This document shows positions 47,574 through 55,397 of a DNA stretch of 64,000 nucleotides, piece by piece (the first letter of the stretch is position 1; every line of letters begins with the position of its first letter). The stretch covers positions 2,578,033 to 2,642,032 of the forward strand of contig NZ_CAMPOV010000001.1 of NCBI RefSeq assembly GCF_946892675.1, written 5' to 3'. The notes beneath the pieces are model-generated. The model was given only the letters and a program-made list of their open reading frames with translations. It made no database searches and had not been told where the DNA came from. Made by a program: the position numbers and the translations under genes. Source of the DNA: Arthrobacter sp. Marseille-P9274 (lineage in GTDB: Bacteria; Actinomycetota; Actinomycetes; Actinomycetales; Micrococcaceae).

Positions 47574-48938
47574 ATGACCGAGTCGCGCCGCCCAATGGCA
47601 CGGCGGGCAGGGCTGATCTTCAGGCACTTTGTGTTCATGATGATCGGCGCCCTGCTGGCCGTGCCGTATTTCGCGGTGTTCATCTGGGCCACGCAGCTGG
47701 CGGCGGTGAGTGCCGGCCTGGCGTCGTTCGCCTTCGCGATCCTTTTCGTCCTCCTGGCCGTCCCCGCGCTGCTGTCCGTGACGCGTGAACTCGAGCGCAC
47801 GGCCGTGCGTGAGCTGCTGGCGGTGGACCTGCCCGGCCCGCCGGGCGTGTCCGCCCTGCCCGGCAGGCCCGGCTTCGGCCGGCCCTGGCGCGGCGCGGCC
47901 TGGTACCTGGCCCACCTGTTGTCCGGGTCCCTGCTGCTGCTCGCCCTGGTGGTTGCCGGCCCCGTGGTCCTTTCGATCACCTTCTCCTGGGTCGCAGGGC
48001 GGCGGCAGGCCGTCGCGGAGGTGGCCGCCGCCGTCGTCCCCTTTGCGGATACGACGGCGGCCGCCCTGTGGGCGGTCGGGCTGGGTCTGGCCGTGCTGTT
48101 GTTCACGGTGTTGACCGGCAGCGCACTGCCGCACTGGGCCCGCGGCCTGCTCGGGCCCAGCCCCAAGGAGCGGGCCGTTCTGGACGAGGAGCGCGCCCGG
48201 GACGAGGCGCGGCGGAACGGACTGGCCCGGGAACTGCACGATTCGGTCGGGCACGCGCTGACCGTGACCACGCTGCAGGCCACGGCAGCCCAGGGCCTGC
48301 TGGCACGGGATCCCGCGGCAGCGGCTCGCGCCATGCAGGCCGTCGCCGAGACCGGCCGGACGGCCCTCGCGGAACTGGACCGCGTCATCGGCATCCTCCG
48401 GTCGCCCGTCCCCGAGGAACCCGCCGCCGGCCTTGAGGAACTCCCGCTCGTGCTCGCCCGTCTCGCCGGCCAGGGCCTGGAGGTGGAGCATGATCACGAC
48501 GGCGAGGGGCTCTCCCGACTCCCCCGGGACGTCTCCGCCGCCGCGCTCCGGATCCTGCAGGAGGGCCTGACCAACGCCCTGAAATACGCGCACCCGACGC
48601 GGGCCCGGCTCCGGATCCGCGCCGACGCCGGCACCCTGCTGGTCCGGCTCAGCAACCCCGTGGCCGGGCGGCCTGTGGCTTCAACCCAAGATGCCGCTGC
48701 CGCGCCGGTACCTGCGGACGCCCCCTCCGCTGCCGGGGCTCCCCCTCCGGCCTCCGCCGGGGGCCGCGGCCTCGACGGCATCCGCGAACGCGCTCGGCTG
48801 GTCGGCGGGACCGCGCACGCCGCCATGGCTGACCGGCGGTGGATCCTCGAGGTCAGGCTTCCCGCTCCCCCGACACTTGAGCCCGCGGCCGTGAGACGGG
48901 CGGCAAACGCCGCCAACAGGAGTGACCCGCATGAGTGA
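47574..48938 (+). CDS. Sensor histidine kinase (HisKA_3 type)
   Basis: A 454-residue membrane kinase. Residues about 1-205 hold four hydrophobic helices in two pairs. The phosphoacceptor is His222 in GLARELHDSVGHALTVTTLQ, the HisKA_3 pattern of NarL-type systems. ATPase part: LRILQEGLTNALKYAHPTRA (N-box) and GGRGLDGIRERARLVGGTA (G-box). An Ala/Pro-rich insert of about 30 residues lies between them. The stop overlaps the response-regulator start. The signal sensed is unknown; the N-terminal membrane part may detect envelope or lipid state, and the frameshifted membrane gene lies directly upstream. Confidence 0.9.
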   Translation: MTESRRPMARRAGLIFRHFVFMMIGALLAVPYFAVFIWATQLAAVSAGLASFAFAILFVLLAVPALLSVTRELERTAVRELLAVDLPGPPGVSALPGRPGFGRPWRGAAWYLAHLLSGSLLLLALVVAGPVVLSITFSWVAGRRQAVAEVAAAVVPFADTTAAALWAVGLGLAVLLFTVLTGSALPHWARGLLGPSPKERAVLDEERARDEARRNGLARELHDSVGHALTVTTLQATAAQGLLARDPAAAARAMQAVAETGRTALAELDRVIGILRSPVPEEPAAGLEELPLVLARLAGQGLEVEHDHDGEGLSRLPRDVSAAALRILQEGLTNALKYAHPTRARLRIRADAGTLLVRLSNPVAGRPVASTQDAAAAPVPADAPSAAGAPPPASAGGRGLDGIRERARLVGGTAHAAMADRRWILEVRLPAPPTLEPAAVRRAANAANRSDPHE

Positions 48939-49629
48939 CCCGATCCGCATCCTTCTCGCCGACGACGAACCCCTGATCCGCTCCGGCCTGTCCGCCATCC
49001 TGTCCATGGAGGAGGACCTGGCCGTCGTCGGCGAAGCCGGCGACGGCGCGGAGGTCTGGACCCAGGTACGGCAGCTGGAACCCGACGTCGTGATGATGGA
49101 CGTCCGGATGCCGCGGATGGACGGCATCGAAGCCACTGCTCAGCTCGTGGCCAACTCAGAGCGGCTCAACCGGGTGCCGCGGATTCTGATCCTGACCACG
49201 TTCGAGAGCGACGACTATGTCTATGACGCACTCAGGGCCGGTGCCGATGGCTTCCTCCTCAAGCGTGCTCGCCCCGACGAGCTCATCCGCACCGTGCGGG
49301 CCGTGGCGGCGGGCGAGTCCATTGTCTTCCCGGCCAAGCTGCGCGAACTCGTGGCCGGCAGGCAATCCCGCGGCCAGGGCGTTGCGGCGGGCGGACCAGC
49401 CACCGGGCAGGACCTCGTGTCGCGGGCGGGGCTCAGCGCCCGCGAAGCCGAGGTCCTGCGGCACGTGGCGGAGGGCTGCAGCAACCAGGAAATTGCCGCG
49501 CTGATGTTCCTCGGCATCGAGACCGTTAAGAGCCACATCGGCTCCATCCTGGCCAAGCTCGGTGTCCGGGACCGGACGCAGGCCGTCATCGCCGCCTACG
49601 AGTCCGGGTTCATCCGTCCCGGCCAGTAG
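48931..49629 (+). CDS. NarL/FixJ family response regulator
   Basis: A 232-residue regulator. Receiver domain: ILLADDEPLIRSGLSAIL with acidic residues at the start, phospho-acceptor Asp in VVMMDVRMPRMDGIEA (about residue 55), ILILTTFESDDYVYDALRAGADGFLLKR. The C-terminal LuxR-type helix-turn-helix is LSAREAEVLRHVAEGCSNQE with IETVKSHIGSILAKLGVRDR. ATG 48931 follows AGGAG and overlaps the kinase stop by eight bases, so the two are a coupled pair. A GTG at 48922 is a less likely start. Confidence 0.92.
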   Translation: MSDPIRILLADDEPLIRSGLSAILSMEEDLAVVGEAGDGAEVWTQVRQLEPDVVMMDVRMPRMDGIEATAQLVANSERLNRVPRILILTTFESDDYVYDALRAGADGFLLKRARPDELIRTVRAVAAGESIVFPAKLRELVAGRQSRGQGVAAGGPATGQDLVSRAGLSAREAEVLRHVAEGCSNQEIAALMFLGIETVKSHIGSILAKLGVRDRTQAVIAAYESGFIRPGQ

Positions 49630-49668
49630 CAGCTCTTGGTGCAGTCAGCGGAGCCGGGCCCCGGATAG

Positions 49669-49902
49669 CTACGCTCGGTCGGCCAGATCCGTATGCCCTG
49701 ATTCGCGCGCACAGTGGGCGCAGCAGAAGATCTGCCCGCCGGCCTCCACGCCGTGGCCCAGGATCCGGCAGCTGCAGTGCGCGCAGGTCGGCGCCATCGC
49801 CTGGACCGCGCATTCGAAACTGTCGAAGGTCTTGGTCTCCGAGCCCTTCGTGATGGTGAAGGTCTTGTCGTAGGTGTTGCCGCAGGTATCGCAAGTCGCC
49901 AT
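49669..49902 (-). CDS. Small Cys-rich metallothionein-like protein (77 aa)
   Basis: Starts MATCDTCGNTYDKTF and has a second Cys-rich block, APTCAHCSCRILGHGVEAGG, with FCCAHCARESG after it. In total nine cysteines and several histidines could bind zinc or copper. The second block resembles bacterial metallothionein sequences, while the first resembles a zinc ribbon. The ATG at 49902 follows GAGGGAG. It converges on the response-regulator gene. Role inferred as metal buffering or as a zinc-binding adaptor; not certain. Confidence 0.65.
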   Translation of the reverse strand: MATCDTCGNTYDKTFTITKGSETKTFDSFECAVQAMAPTCAHCSCRILGHGVEAGGQIFCCAHCARESGHTDLADRA

Positions 49903-50036
49903 GATCAGGCTCCCTCTTCGATCGCGCCGGCCATCGGAGCCGCCGGCTGCCGTTGCCATATCCGGCACGAGCCAACTTACTCGCTGTCGCGCCAATTGCA
50001 ACGTCCTCGGCCGGCCCCGCGGGTAAGGTGAGCTCC

Positions 50037-50975
50037 GTGGACCTCGTGACCATCGCCGTCGAACTGTACGCGCTGATGCCCGATGAGTTCACTGCGGCCC
50101 GGAACGCGAAGGCGAAGGAACTTGCCGCGGCCGGCGAGAAGGAGCTGGCCAAGGAGGTCAGGACGCTTCCGAAACCGTCCGCGGCGGCCTGGCTGGTCAA
50201 CATGCTGGTGGCGCGGCGGCGCGAGGAAACGGACCAGGTGCTGGAACTGGGGGCGGCGCTGCGCGAGGCGCAGGAGGAGCTGGATCCTCGGCAGCTGAAG
50301 GAGCTCGGCCGGCAGCGTCACCAGGTGCTGGCCGCCGTCGTCAAGGAAGGTCGTTCGCTGGCCGGGGAACTCGGACATCCGGTCAGCGAGGCCATCGGTA
50401 CCGAGGCAGAGCAGACGCTCCGGGCGGCGATGACGGATGCGGACGCGGCCGCCGCCGTGGCCAGCGGGCGGCTGGTCCGGTCCCTGACCGCCAGCGGGCT
50501 GGAGCCGGTAGAGCTCGACGGCGCCGTGGCAGGGCCGCTGCCCTCCGTGCGTTCGGCGCGGACCGGCCGACCGGCGAAATCGACCCGGCCCAAGGTGGTC
50601 GAGGAGCCGGTTACCGCTGGGAAACGGCGAACCGACCGGGCCGAGCGCGCCGAGCAGCGCAAGGCCGAGGAGGCGGCGCATGCCTCGCAGCAGGCCCGCG
50701 CGGAACTGGAGCGGGCCGAAAGGCGGGTGGCCAAGGCCGAGGCGGACGTGGAGAAGGCGCAGCATCGGCTCCAGGACGTGGAAGCGCGGCGGGAAGAACT
50801 GGCCGAAGAGCTGGCGGAGCTCAAGAACCGGATGCGCGACCTGGACAAGGACATCGCTGCCGCGGACCGGGAGGCGGATATTGCCCAGGGGGTCCAGGAC
50901 GAGGCCGAGGCTGCCCTCGGCAAGCTTCAGGCCGAGGCGTACCGGGCGCGGAAGCGGCTGGACCAGCTCGGCTGA
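50037..50975 (+). CDS. Coiled-coil hypothetical protein (312 aa)
   Basis: The N-terminal 130 residues contain FTAARNAKAKELAAAGEKEL and TLPKPSAAAWLVNMLVARRR. A basic linker (SARTGRPAKSTRPKV) follows, and then about 110 residues of unbroken coiled coil rich in Glu, Ala, Lys and Arg (RRVAKAEADVEKAQHRLQDV and further). No membrane segment or signal is visible. GTG 50037 is chosen after AAGGTGA. Its stop is two bases from the stop of the convergent lipoprotein gene. Function unknown. Confidence 0.65.
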   Translation: MDLVTIAVELYALMPDEFTAARNAKAKELAAAGEKELAKEVRTLPKPSAAAWLVNMLVARRREETDQVLELGAALREAQEELDPRQLKELGRQRHQVLAAVVKEGRSLAGELGHPVSEAIGTEAEQTLRAAMTDADAAAAVASGRLVRSLTASGLEPVELDGAVAGPLPSVRSARTGRPAKSTRPKVVEEPVTAGKRRTDRAERAEQRKAEEAAHASQQARAELERAERRVAKAEADVEKAQHRLQDVEARREELAEELAELKNRMRDLDKDIAAADREADIAQGVQDEAEAALGKLQAEAYRARKRLDQLG

Positions 50976-50977
50976 CG

Positions 50978-51385
50978 CTAGTTTTCGCCGTTCTCCGGAT
51001 CTTCAGCATTCTCGGCCGGCTCGGAATCCGCAGACTCGTCCGCCTGCTGGGAGGAGCCGGAGCAGCTCTGGCTCAGCTGCCGGACGGCTTCGGCGGGAAC
51101 CTCGTCACCGGCCTGGGCAACCTGGTTGAGCGGCCCGGTGATGGACTCCGGCGCGCCGGCGGCCTCGGCCGCCGAGACCAGGCCAGCGAGGAACTGCTGC
51201 TCGGAGGCGCTGACTGCGCCGTCCTCGAGCACGCCGCAGATCTGGCCGGTCACTTCCTGGACGGCGGCGTCGGCGATGTCATTGACGGCCTGGTTCGCGG
51301 CGTCGGAGGCGGCATCCTCCACGGCGCTGCAGCCGGTGGCTAGGAGGGCGAGGGGCACAAGGATCAGGGCTGAGTAACGGCGCAT
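50978..51385 (-). CDS. Small secreted lipoprotein
   Basis: A 135-residue protein with a clear lipoprotein signal: MRRYSALILVPLALLATGC, lipobox LATGC with Cys19. The mature part is acidic and helical (VEDAASDAANQAVNDIADAA) with two cysteines, Cys50 and Cys107, that might pair. The last 30 residues are Ser/Glu/Asp/Asn-rich. I recognise no family. Expected on the outer face of the cytoplasmic membrane. Confidence 0.7.
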   Translation of the reverse strand: MRRYSALILVPLALLATGCSAVEDAASDAANQAVNDIADAAVQEVTGQICGVLEDGAVSASEQQFLAGLVSAAEAAGAPESITGPLNQVAQAGDEVPAEAVRQLSQSCSGSSQQADESADSEPAENAEDPENGEN

Positions 51386-51461
51386 CGTTGACCAAGCCTA
51401 CCCGTCCGGGCCGGGAAACCCGGAACGGTGCACCCGCAGCGCAGGAGCCGTGCCGCCCGGC

Positions 51462-52979
51462 TCAGTGGGCCGGCGCGAGTTCTTCCGCCGGTGCCGCCGC
51501 CTGCGGCTGCCGGACGAAAAGGCCCGCGACGATGCCCAGCACCGAGATCACCGCGCCGCACAGGAAGGCGGCATGGATGCCCCCGGCCAGGGCGTGCTGC
51601 TCCCCTGCGCCGGCGGCCGCGAGGGCGGCCGACTGCAGCGTCATCACGGAGATGAACAGGGCCGTGCCGGCCGCACCGGCCAGCTGCTGCACCGTGCCGA
51701 CCACCGCGGAACCGTGCGAATACAGTTCCGGCCGCAGCGACGCCAGCGCCGAGGTCAGCAGCGGCGTGAACGTCAGTCCCAGCCCCACGCTCAGGCACAC
51801 GTGCGCGACCAGCACCAGGAACACCGGCGTCGTTTCATTCATCATCGCCAGGCCCCAGAACGCCAGGCTAACCAGGATGGACCCGGGCAGCACCAGGATG
51901 CGGGCGCCGCGGGCGTCGTAGATCCGGCCGACCACGGGCCCGAGCAGGCCCATGACCAGGCCGCCGGGCAGCAGCAGCGCACCGGTGGCCAGCGGATCCA
52001 GCCCGAGTACCGACTGCAGGTAGATCGGCAGCACGATGATCATGCCGAACAGCGCCATCATGAGCACGACGACCGTCAGGATGGAGATGGTGAAGGAGCG
52101 CGAGGCGAACGTGCGCAGGTCCAGCAGCGCCCGGTCCGCGCGCTCCAGCCGGCGCTGCCGGAGCACGAACAGCAGCAGTGCCACCCCGCCCACGACGAGC
52201 GGCAGCCACGCAGGCACCGTTCCCCCGCCGTGGGTCGCTTCGCCGAGCTGGCTCAGCCCGTAGATCAGGCCGCCGAAGGCGAAGGCCGACATGATGACGG
52301 ACAGGACGTCGATCGGCTTGTGCTTGGGCTCGGTGACGTTCTGGATGCGCAGCAGGCCCATGGTCAGTGCGGCCAGGGCGATCGGCAGCACCAGCCAGAA
52401 CATCCAGCGCCAGTCAAGAATGCTAAGGATGAAACCGGAAATCGTCGGGCCGATGGCGGGCGCCACGGAAATGACGATCGAGATGTTGCCCATGACCTTT
52501 CCCCGGGACGACGGCGGCACGAGCGTCATCACCGTGGTCATCAGCAGGGGCATCATGATCGCGGTTCCGGTCGCCTGGACCACCCGGCCCGCGAGCAGGA
52601 CCTCGAACCCCGGTGCCAGCGCGGACACCAGGGTGCCCAGGCTGAACAGGCTCATCGCGGCGGCAAACACCGGCCGGGTGTTGAAGCGCTGGAGCAGGAA
52701 GCCCGTCACCGGGATCACGACCGCCATGGTCAGCATGAAGGCAGTCGTCAGCCATTGCGCCGCACCGGCCGTGATGTCCAGGTCCTCCATCAGGCGCGGC
52801 AGTGCCACACCCATGATGGTCTCGTTGAGGATCACCACGAACGCCGAAACCAGGAGCAGTGTGATCACCGTGCGGTCGCGCGGGGACAGCTTGTCCCCGA
52901 CGGCCGCGGATTCAGTGGGCCCCTGAGGCGGCTGCTGCAGTGCCTGCTCGGACGCAAGGGTCGATTTGTTTTCAGGCAC
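51462..52979 (-). CDS. DHA2 family multidrug efflux MFS transporter (EmrB/QacA type)
   Basis: A 505-residue inner-membrane exporter with fourteen hydrophobic helices. Characteristic parts are FVVILNETIMGVALPRLMED at helix 1, AQWLTTAFMLTMAVVIPVTG, and helix 5 with its motif C-like GPTISGFIL. The Asn/Glu in helix 1 replaces the usual Asp. The GTG at 52979 follows AAGGAAAAACT. No TetR or MarR regulator is adjacent; the jet genes diverge from it across 223 bases. Probably exports hydrophobic drugs or toxic metabolites. Confidence 0.9.
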   Translation of the reverse strand: MPENKSTLASEQALQQPPQGPTESAAVGDKLSPRDRTVITLLLVSAFVVILNETIMGVALPRLMEDLDITAGAAQWLTTAFMLTMAVVIPVTGFLLQRFNTRPVFAAAMSLFSLGTLVSALAPGFEVLLAGRVVQATGTAIMMPLLMTTVMTLVPPSSRGKVMGNISIVISVAPAIGPTISGFILSILDWRWMFWLVLPIALAALTMGLLRIQNVTEPKHKPIDVLSVIMSAFAFGGLIYGLSQLGEATHGGGTVPAWLPLVVGGVALLLFVLRQRRLERADRALLDLRTFASRSFTISILTVVVLMMALFGMIIVLPIYLQSVLGLDPLATGALLLPGGLVMGLLGPVVGRIYDARGARILVLPGSILVSLAFWGLAMMNETTPVFLVLVAHVCLSVGLGLTFTPLLTSALASLRPELYSHGSAVVGTVQQLAGAAGTALFISVMTLQSAALAAAGAGEQHALAGGIHAAFLCGAVISVLGIVAGLFVRQPQAAAPAEELAPAH

Positions 52980-53125
52980 AGTTTTTCCTTAAGGAACGGG
53001 AGAAGAATATAGGGCGGAATGGAAGTCTGCCGGAGTGATCGGCATCTCTCAATCAGGAACGCACAGGCAAAAGCATAAACGCCAGCCGGGACCAGGTCTA
53101 TTCCCCAATAGGAGGACCGGTGCTG

Positions 53126-53143
53126 CATCGATTAAGATCGATG
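53126..53143. promoter_or_regulatory. Inverted repeat upstream of jetA
   Basis: CATCGAT and ATCGATG flank TAAG, a perfect seven-base inverted repeat 60 bases before the jetA start in an otherwise GC-rich gap shared with the drug exporter. It could be an operator for either gene. No regulator is encoded next to it. Confidence 0.3.
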
Positions 53144-53202
53144 GTCGGGTCCCACGTTAGCCAGAGTCCCACCGCAGCCAAGCGGCTGGCAGAAAGTTCT
53201 TG

Positions 53203-54663
53203 ATGCGTTCCACTCAGCAAGCCGTCGCCAACTGGCATGCCCAGAAGGAGTTCAAGCTCTCTCCCGCGTGGAAGCTGCTGTCGGCCGCCCCCTGGACAGT
53301 CGCCTTCTTCCGGTCCGAGTTCACCGCGAACCGGCCGCGGATCGGGATGGAGGAGTTCCACGCGGCGCTGGCCGCCTTCATCGCCGAACTGCGCGAGGAA
53401 CATCTGAGCCTGAACGAACAGTGGCAGGCATCGAACTACGCGGACTCGTGGGTCCGCCAGCAGTTCCTGGCGCGCCCCATGATCGACGGCCAGTTCGTCT
53501 ACGAACCGACTGCGTCCACCCAGCGCGTGCTGAACTTCATCGACGGCCTGACCCGGGAGCGGACGAACCTGAACTCGTCGCGGCTCAATACGCTGCTGAC
53601 GAGCATCGAGTCGCTCGCCCACGAAACCGACCCCGATGCGGACGCCCGGATCCGGCAGCTCGAGGCGGAAATCGAAGAGCGCCAGGCCCAGATCCGTGCG
53701 CTGGAAGCCGGCGCGGAACCCGACGTGCTCCCGCACGACACGGCCGTGGCGGCCGCGCGGAGCATCCTGGACCTGGCCTCCAGCCTGCCGGCGGACTTCA
53801 AGCGGATGCGTGACGGCGTCGAGCGGATGCTGCACGCGATCCGGCAGGAAATCATGGAATCGAGCGTGGCCAAAGGTGTCGCCGTCGGACAGGTCCTGGA
53901 AGGTGACCGGCAGCTGCGCAGCACCGCCGAAGGCGAGACGTTCCGCGGCTTCACCGAATTCCTCAACGATCCGCAGCAGCAGGCGCGGTTCCGGCAGGCC
54001 GTGTGCGAGGTGCTGGAGCGGGAGTTCGTCGAGGAGCTGGCCGCGGACGAGCGCCACACGCTCGCGAACCTGGTCCGGGAGCTGCGCCGGCAGGCCTCCG
54101 AGGTGCACGCGATCTATGGCCGGCTGTCGGAGAGCCTGCACACCTACGTCCAGAGCGACGAGTTCCGCGAATCGATGCTGCTGCGCCGGGCGATCCGGAG
54201 CGCCGAACTCTCGGTCGCCCGTTCCCCCGCGCTGCGCACCCGCACGCCGGTAGCCCGGCTCCACCTGTTCGCCCCGGAGTTCGAGACGCTCGCCGGGATC
54301 GGCCTGTTCAACCCCGACGACCATGTTCCCCCGCCGAAGCTGGCGGACCCGCCGAGGCTGGGCGAGGCAGACATCCAGCGCACGCCGTCCACGCCGAAGG
54401 CGGATTTCGCCGCCATTGATGCGGCGGTGGCGGAGGCGACGACGGCCGCACCGGGCGGCCGGGCAACGCTGGGGGCGGTGCTGGACCGACTGCCGGCGGA
54501 CCAACGGCACATCAACACCGTCCGCGGCCTGGTGCTCACTGCGCGCAACACCGGGCAGGACATCTCAGGCGACCGCTTCGAAGCGGTCGAATTCACCGAA
54601 CTCGGCGGCGCCAGCCGCAAGGCCTACCTGCCGCTCATCACGTTCACGAAGGAATCCGCATGA
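53203..54663 (+). CDS. jetA: DUF3375 protein, kleisin-like JetA/MksF
   Basis: A 486-residue protein matching DUF3375, the kleisin-like subunit of Wadjet and MksBEF SMC systems. The N-terminal region is KLSPAWKLLSAAPWTVAFFR with FHAALAAFIAELREEHLS and FLARPMIDGQFVYEPTAS. The middle is coiled coil (ADARIRQLEAEIEERQAQIR), and the C-terminal part is winged-helix-like and ends FEAVEFTELGGASRKAYLPL. It binds the SMC ATPase JetC and JetB. ATG 53203 is chosen. Its stop overlaps the jetB start as ATGA. Confidence 0.88.
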   Translation: MRSTQQAVANWHAQKEFKLSPAWKLLSAAPWTVAFFRSEFTANRPRIGMEEFHAALAAFIAELREEHLSLNEQWQASNYADSWVRQQFLARPMIDGQFVYEPTASTQRVLNFIDGLTRERTNLNSSRLNTLLTSIESLAHETDPDADARIRQLEAEIEERQAQIRALEAGAEPDVLPHDTAVAAARSILDLASSLPADFKRMRDGVERMLHAIRQEIMESSVAKGVAVGQVLEGDRQLRSTAEGETFRGFTEFLNDPQQQARFRQAVCEVLEREFVEELAADERHTLANLVRELRRQASEVHAIYGRLSESLHTYVQSDEFRESMLLRRAIRSAELSVARSPALRTRTPVARLHLFAPEFETLAGIGLFNPDDHVPPPKLADPPRLGEADIQRTPSTPKADFAAIDAAVAEATTAAPGGRATLGAVLDRLPADQRHINTVRGLVLTARNTGQDISGDRFEAVEFTELGGASRKAYLPLITFTKESA

Positions 54664-55397
54664 CCGCCACTGACCTCAGTTCCGACGTCGAAAACGGCTA
54701 CCGCGCGGAGCGGCAGCTTTTCGACGGCGACACCGGCACCTTCGCCCTGCCGCTGCGGCAGGCGATCGTGCGGTTGCTGCGGGGGCCGTATATCGACGGC
54801 GTGGCCGAGCCGCGGCTCTGGAGCACCATCCTCGACAACCGCAGTGCCATCGCCGACTACTTCTGCGAGATCTTTCTGGTCCTGAGCCTCGACCCGGACC
54901 GCAAGATTGCCATGCTGGCCCCGGCGGAGGTGGACGCCGTGCATACCACCGCGATCCAGCCGCGCAAGCCACTGCGCCGCGAGGAGACCCTGCTGGCGCT
55001 TCGGCTGCGCCTGCTGCTGGACCGGCACGCCGGTTCCGGCACGGACGCGACGATCTCGCGTGCCGGGGCGCGCGAGATCCTCGAGGAACACCGGCAGCCC
55101 GGCTCGGCCGACGACAAGCGGCTGGAGGAACTCACCGACGCCTCGATCCACCGGCTCCTGTCCCTGCGGCTGCTCCTGCCGACGGACCTGGAGGGCGTCT
55201 ACCGGGTCAGCAACGCGCTGGCCATGGCGCTGCCGTTCGACCACATCGATGAGATCCCGCCCTATCTGGAGGCACTGGCGCGGACCGCCGGGACCATGCC
55301 CGCCGACGAGGACACCGACGATGCCGACGCGGGCGGCGGCGCGGCGGACGAGACCGACCTGGTGGCCGCGGCCGAAGAAGAGGATGACGAGCTGTGA
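54660..55397 (+). CDS. jetB: DUF4194 protein, JetB/MksE
   Basis: A 245-residue protein of the DUF4194 type, the KITE-like winged-helix partner of JetA. Visible features are LPLRQAIVRLLRGPYIDGVA, LDNRSAIADYFCEIFLVLSL and ETLLALRLRLLLDRH. The last 40 residues are very acidic, with runs of Asp and Glu. The start overlaps jetA and the stop overlaps the GTG start of jetC (GTGA), so the three are made together. Confidence 0.88.
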   Translation: MTATDLSSDVENGYRAERQLFDGDTGTFALPLRQAIVRLLRGPYIDGVAEPRLWSTILDNRSAIADYFCEIFLVLSLDPDRKIAMLAPAEVDAVHTTAIQPRKPLRREETLLALRLRLLLDRHAGSGTDATISRAGAREILEEHRQPGSADDKRLEELTDASIHRLLSLRLLLPTDLEGVYRVSNALAMALPFDHIDEIPPYLEALARTAGTMPADEDTDDADAGGGAADETDLVAAAEEEDDEL

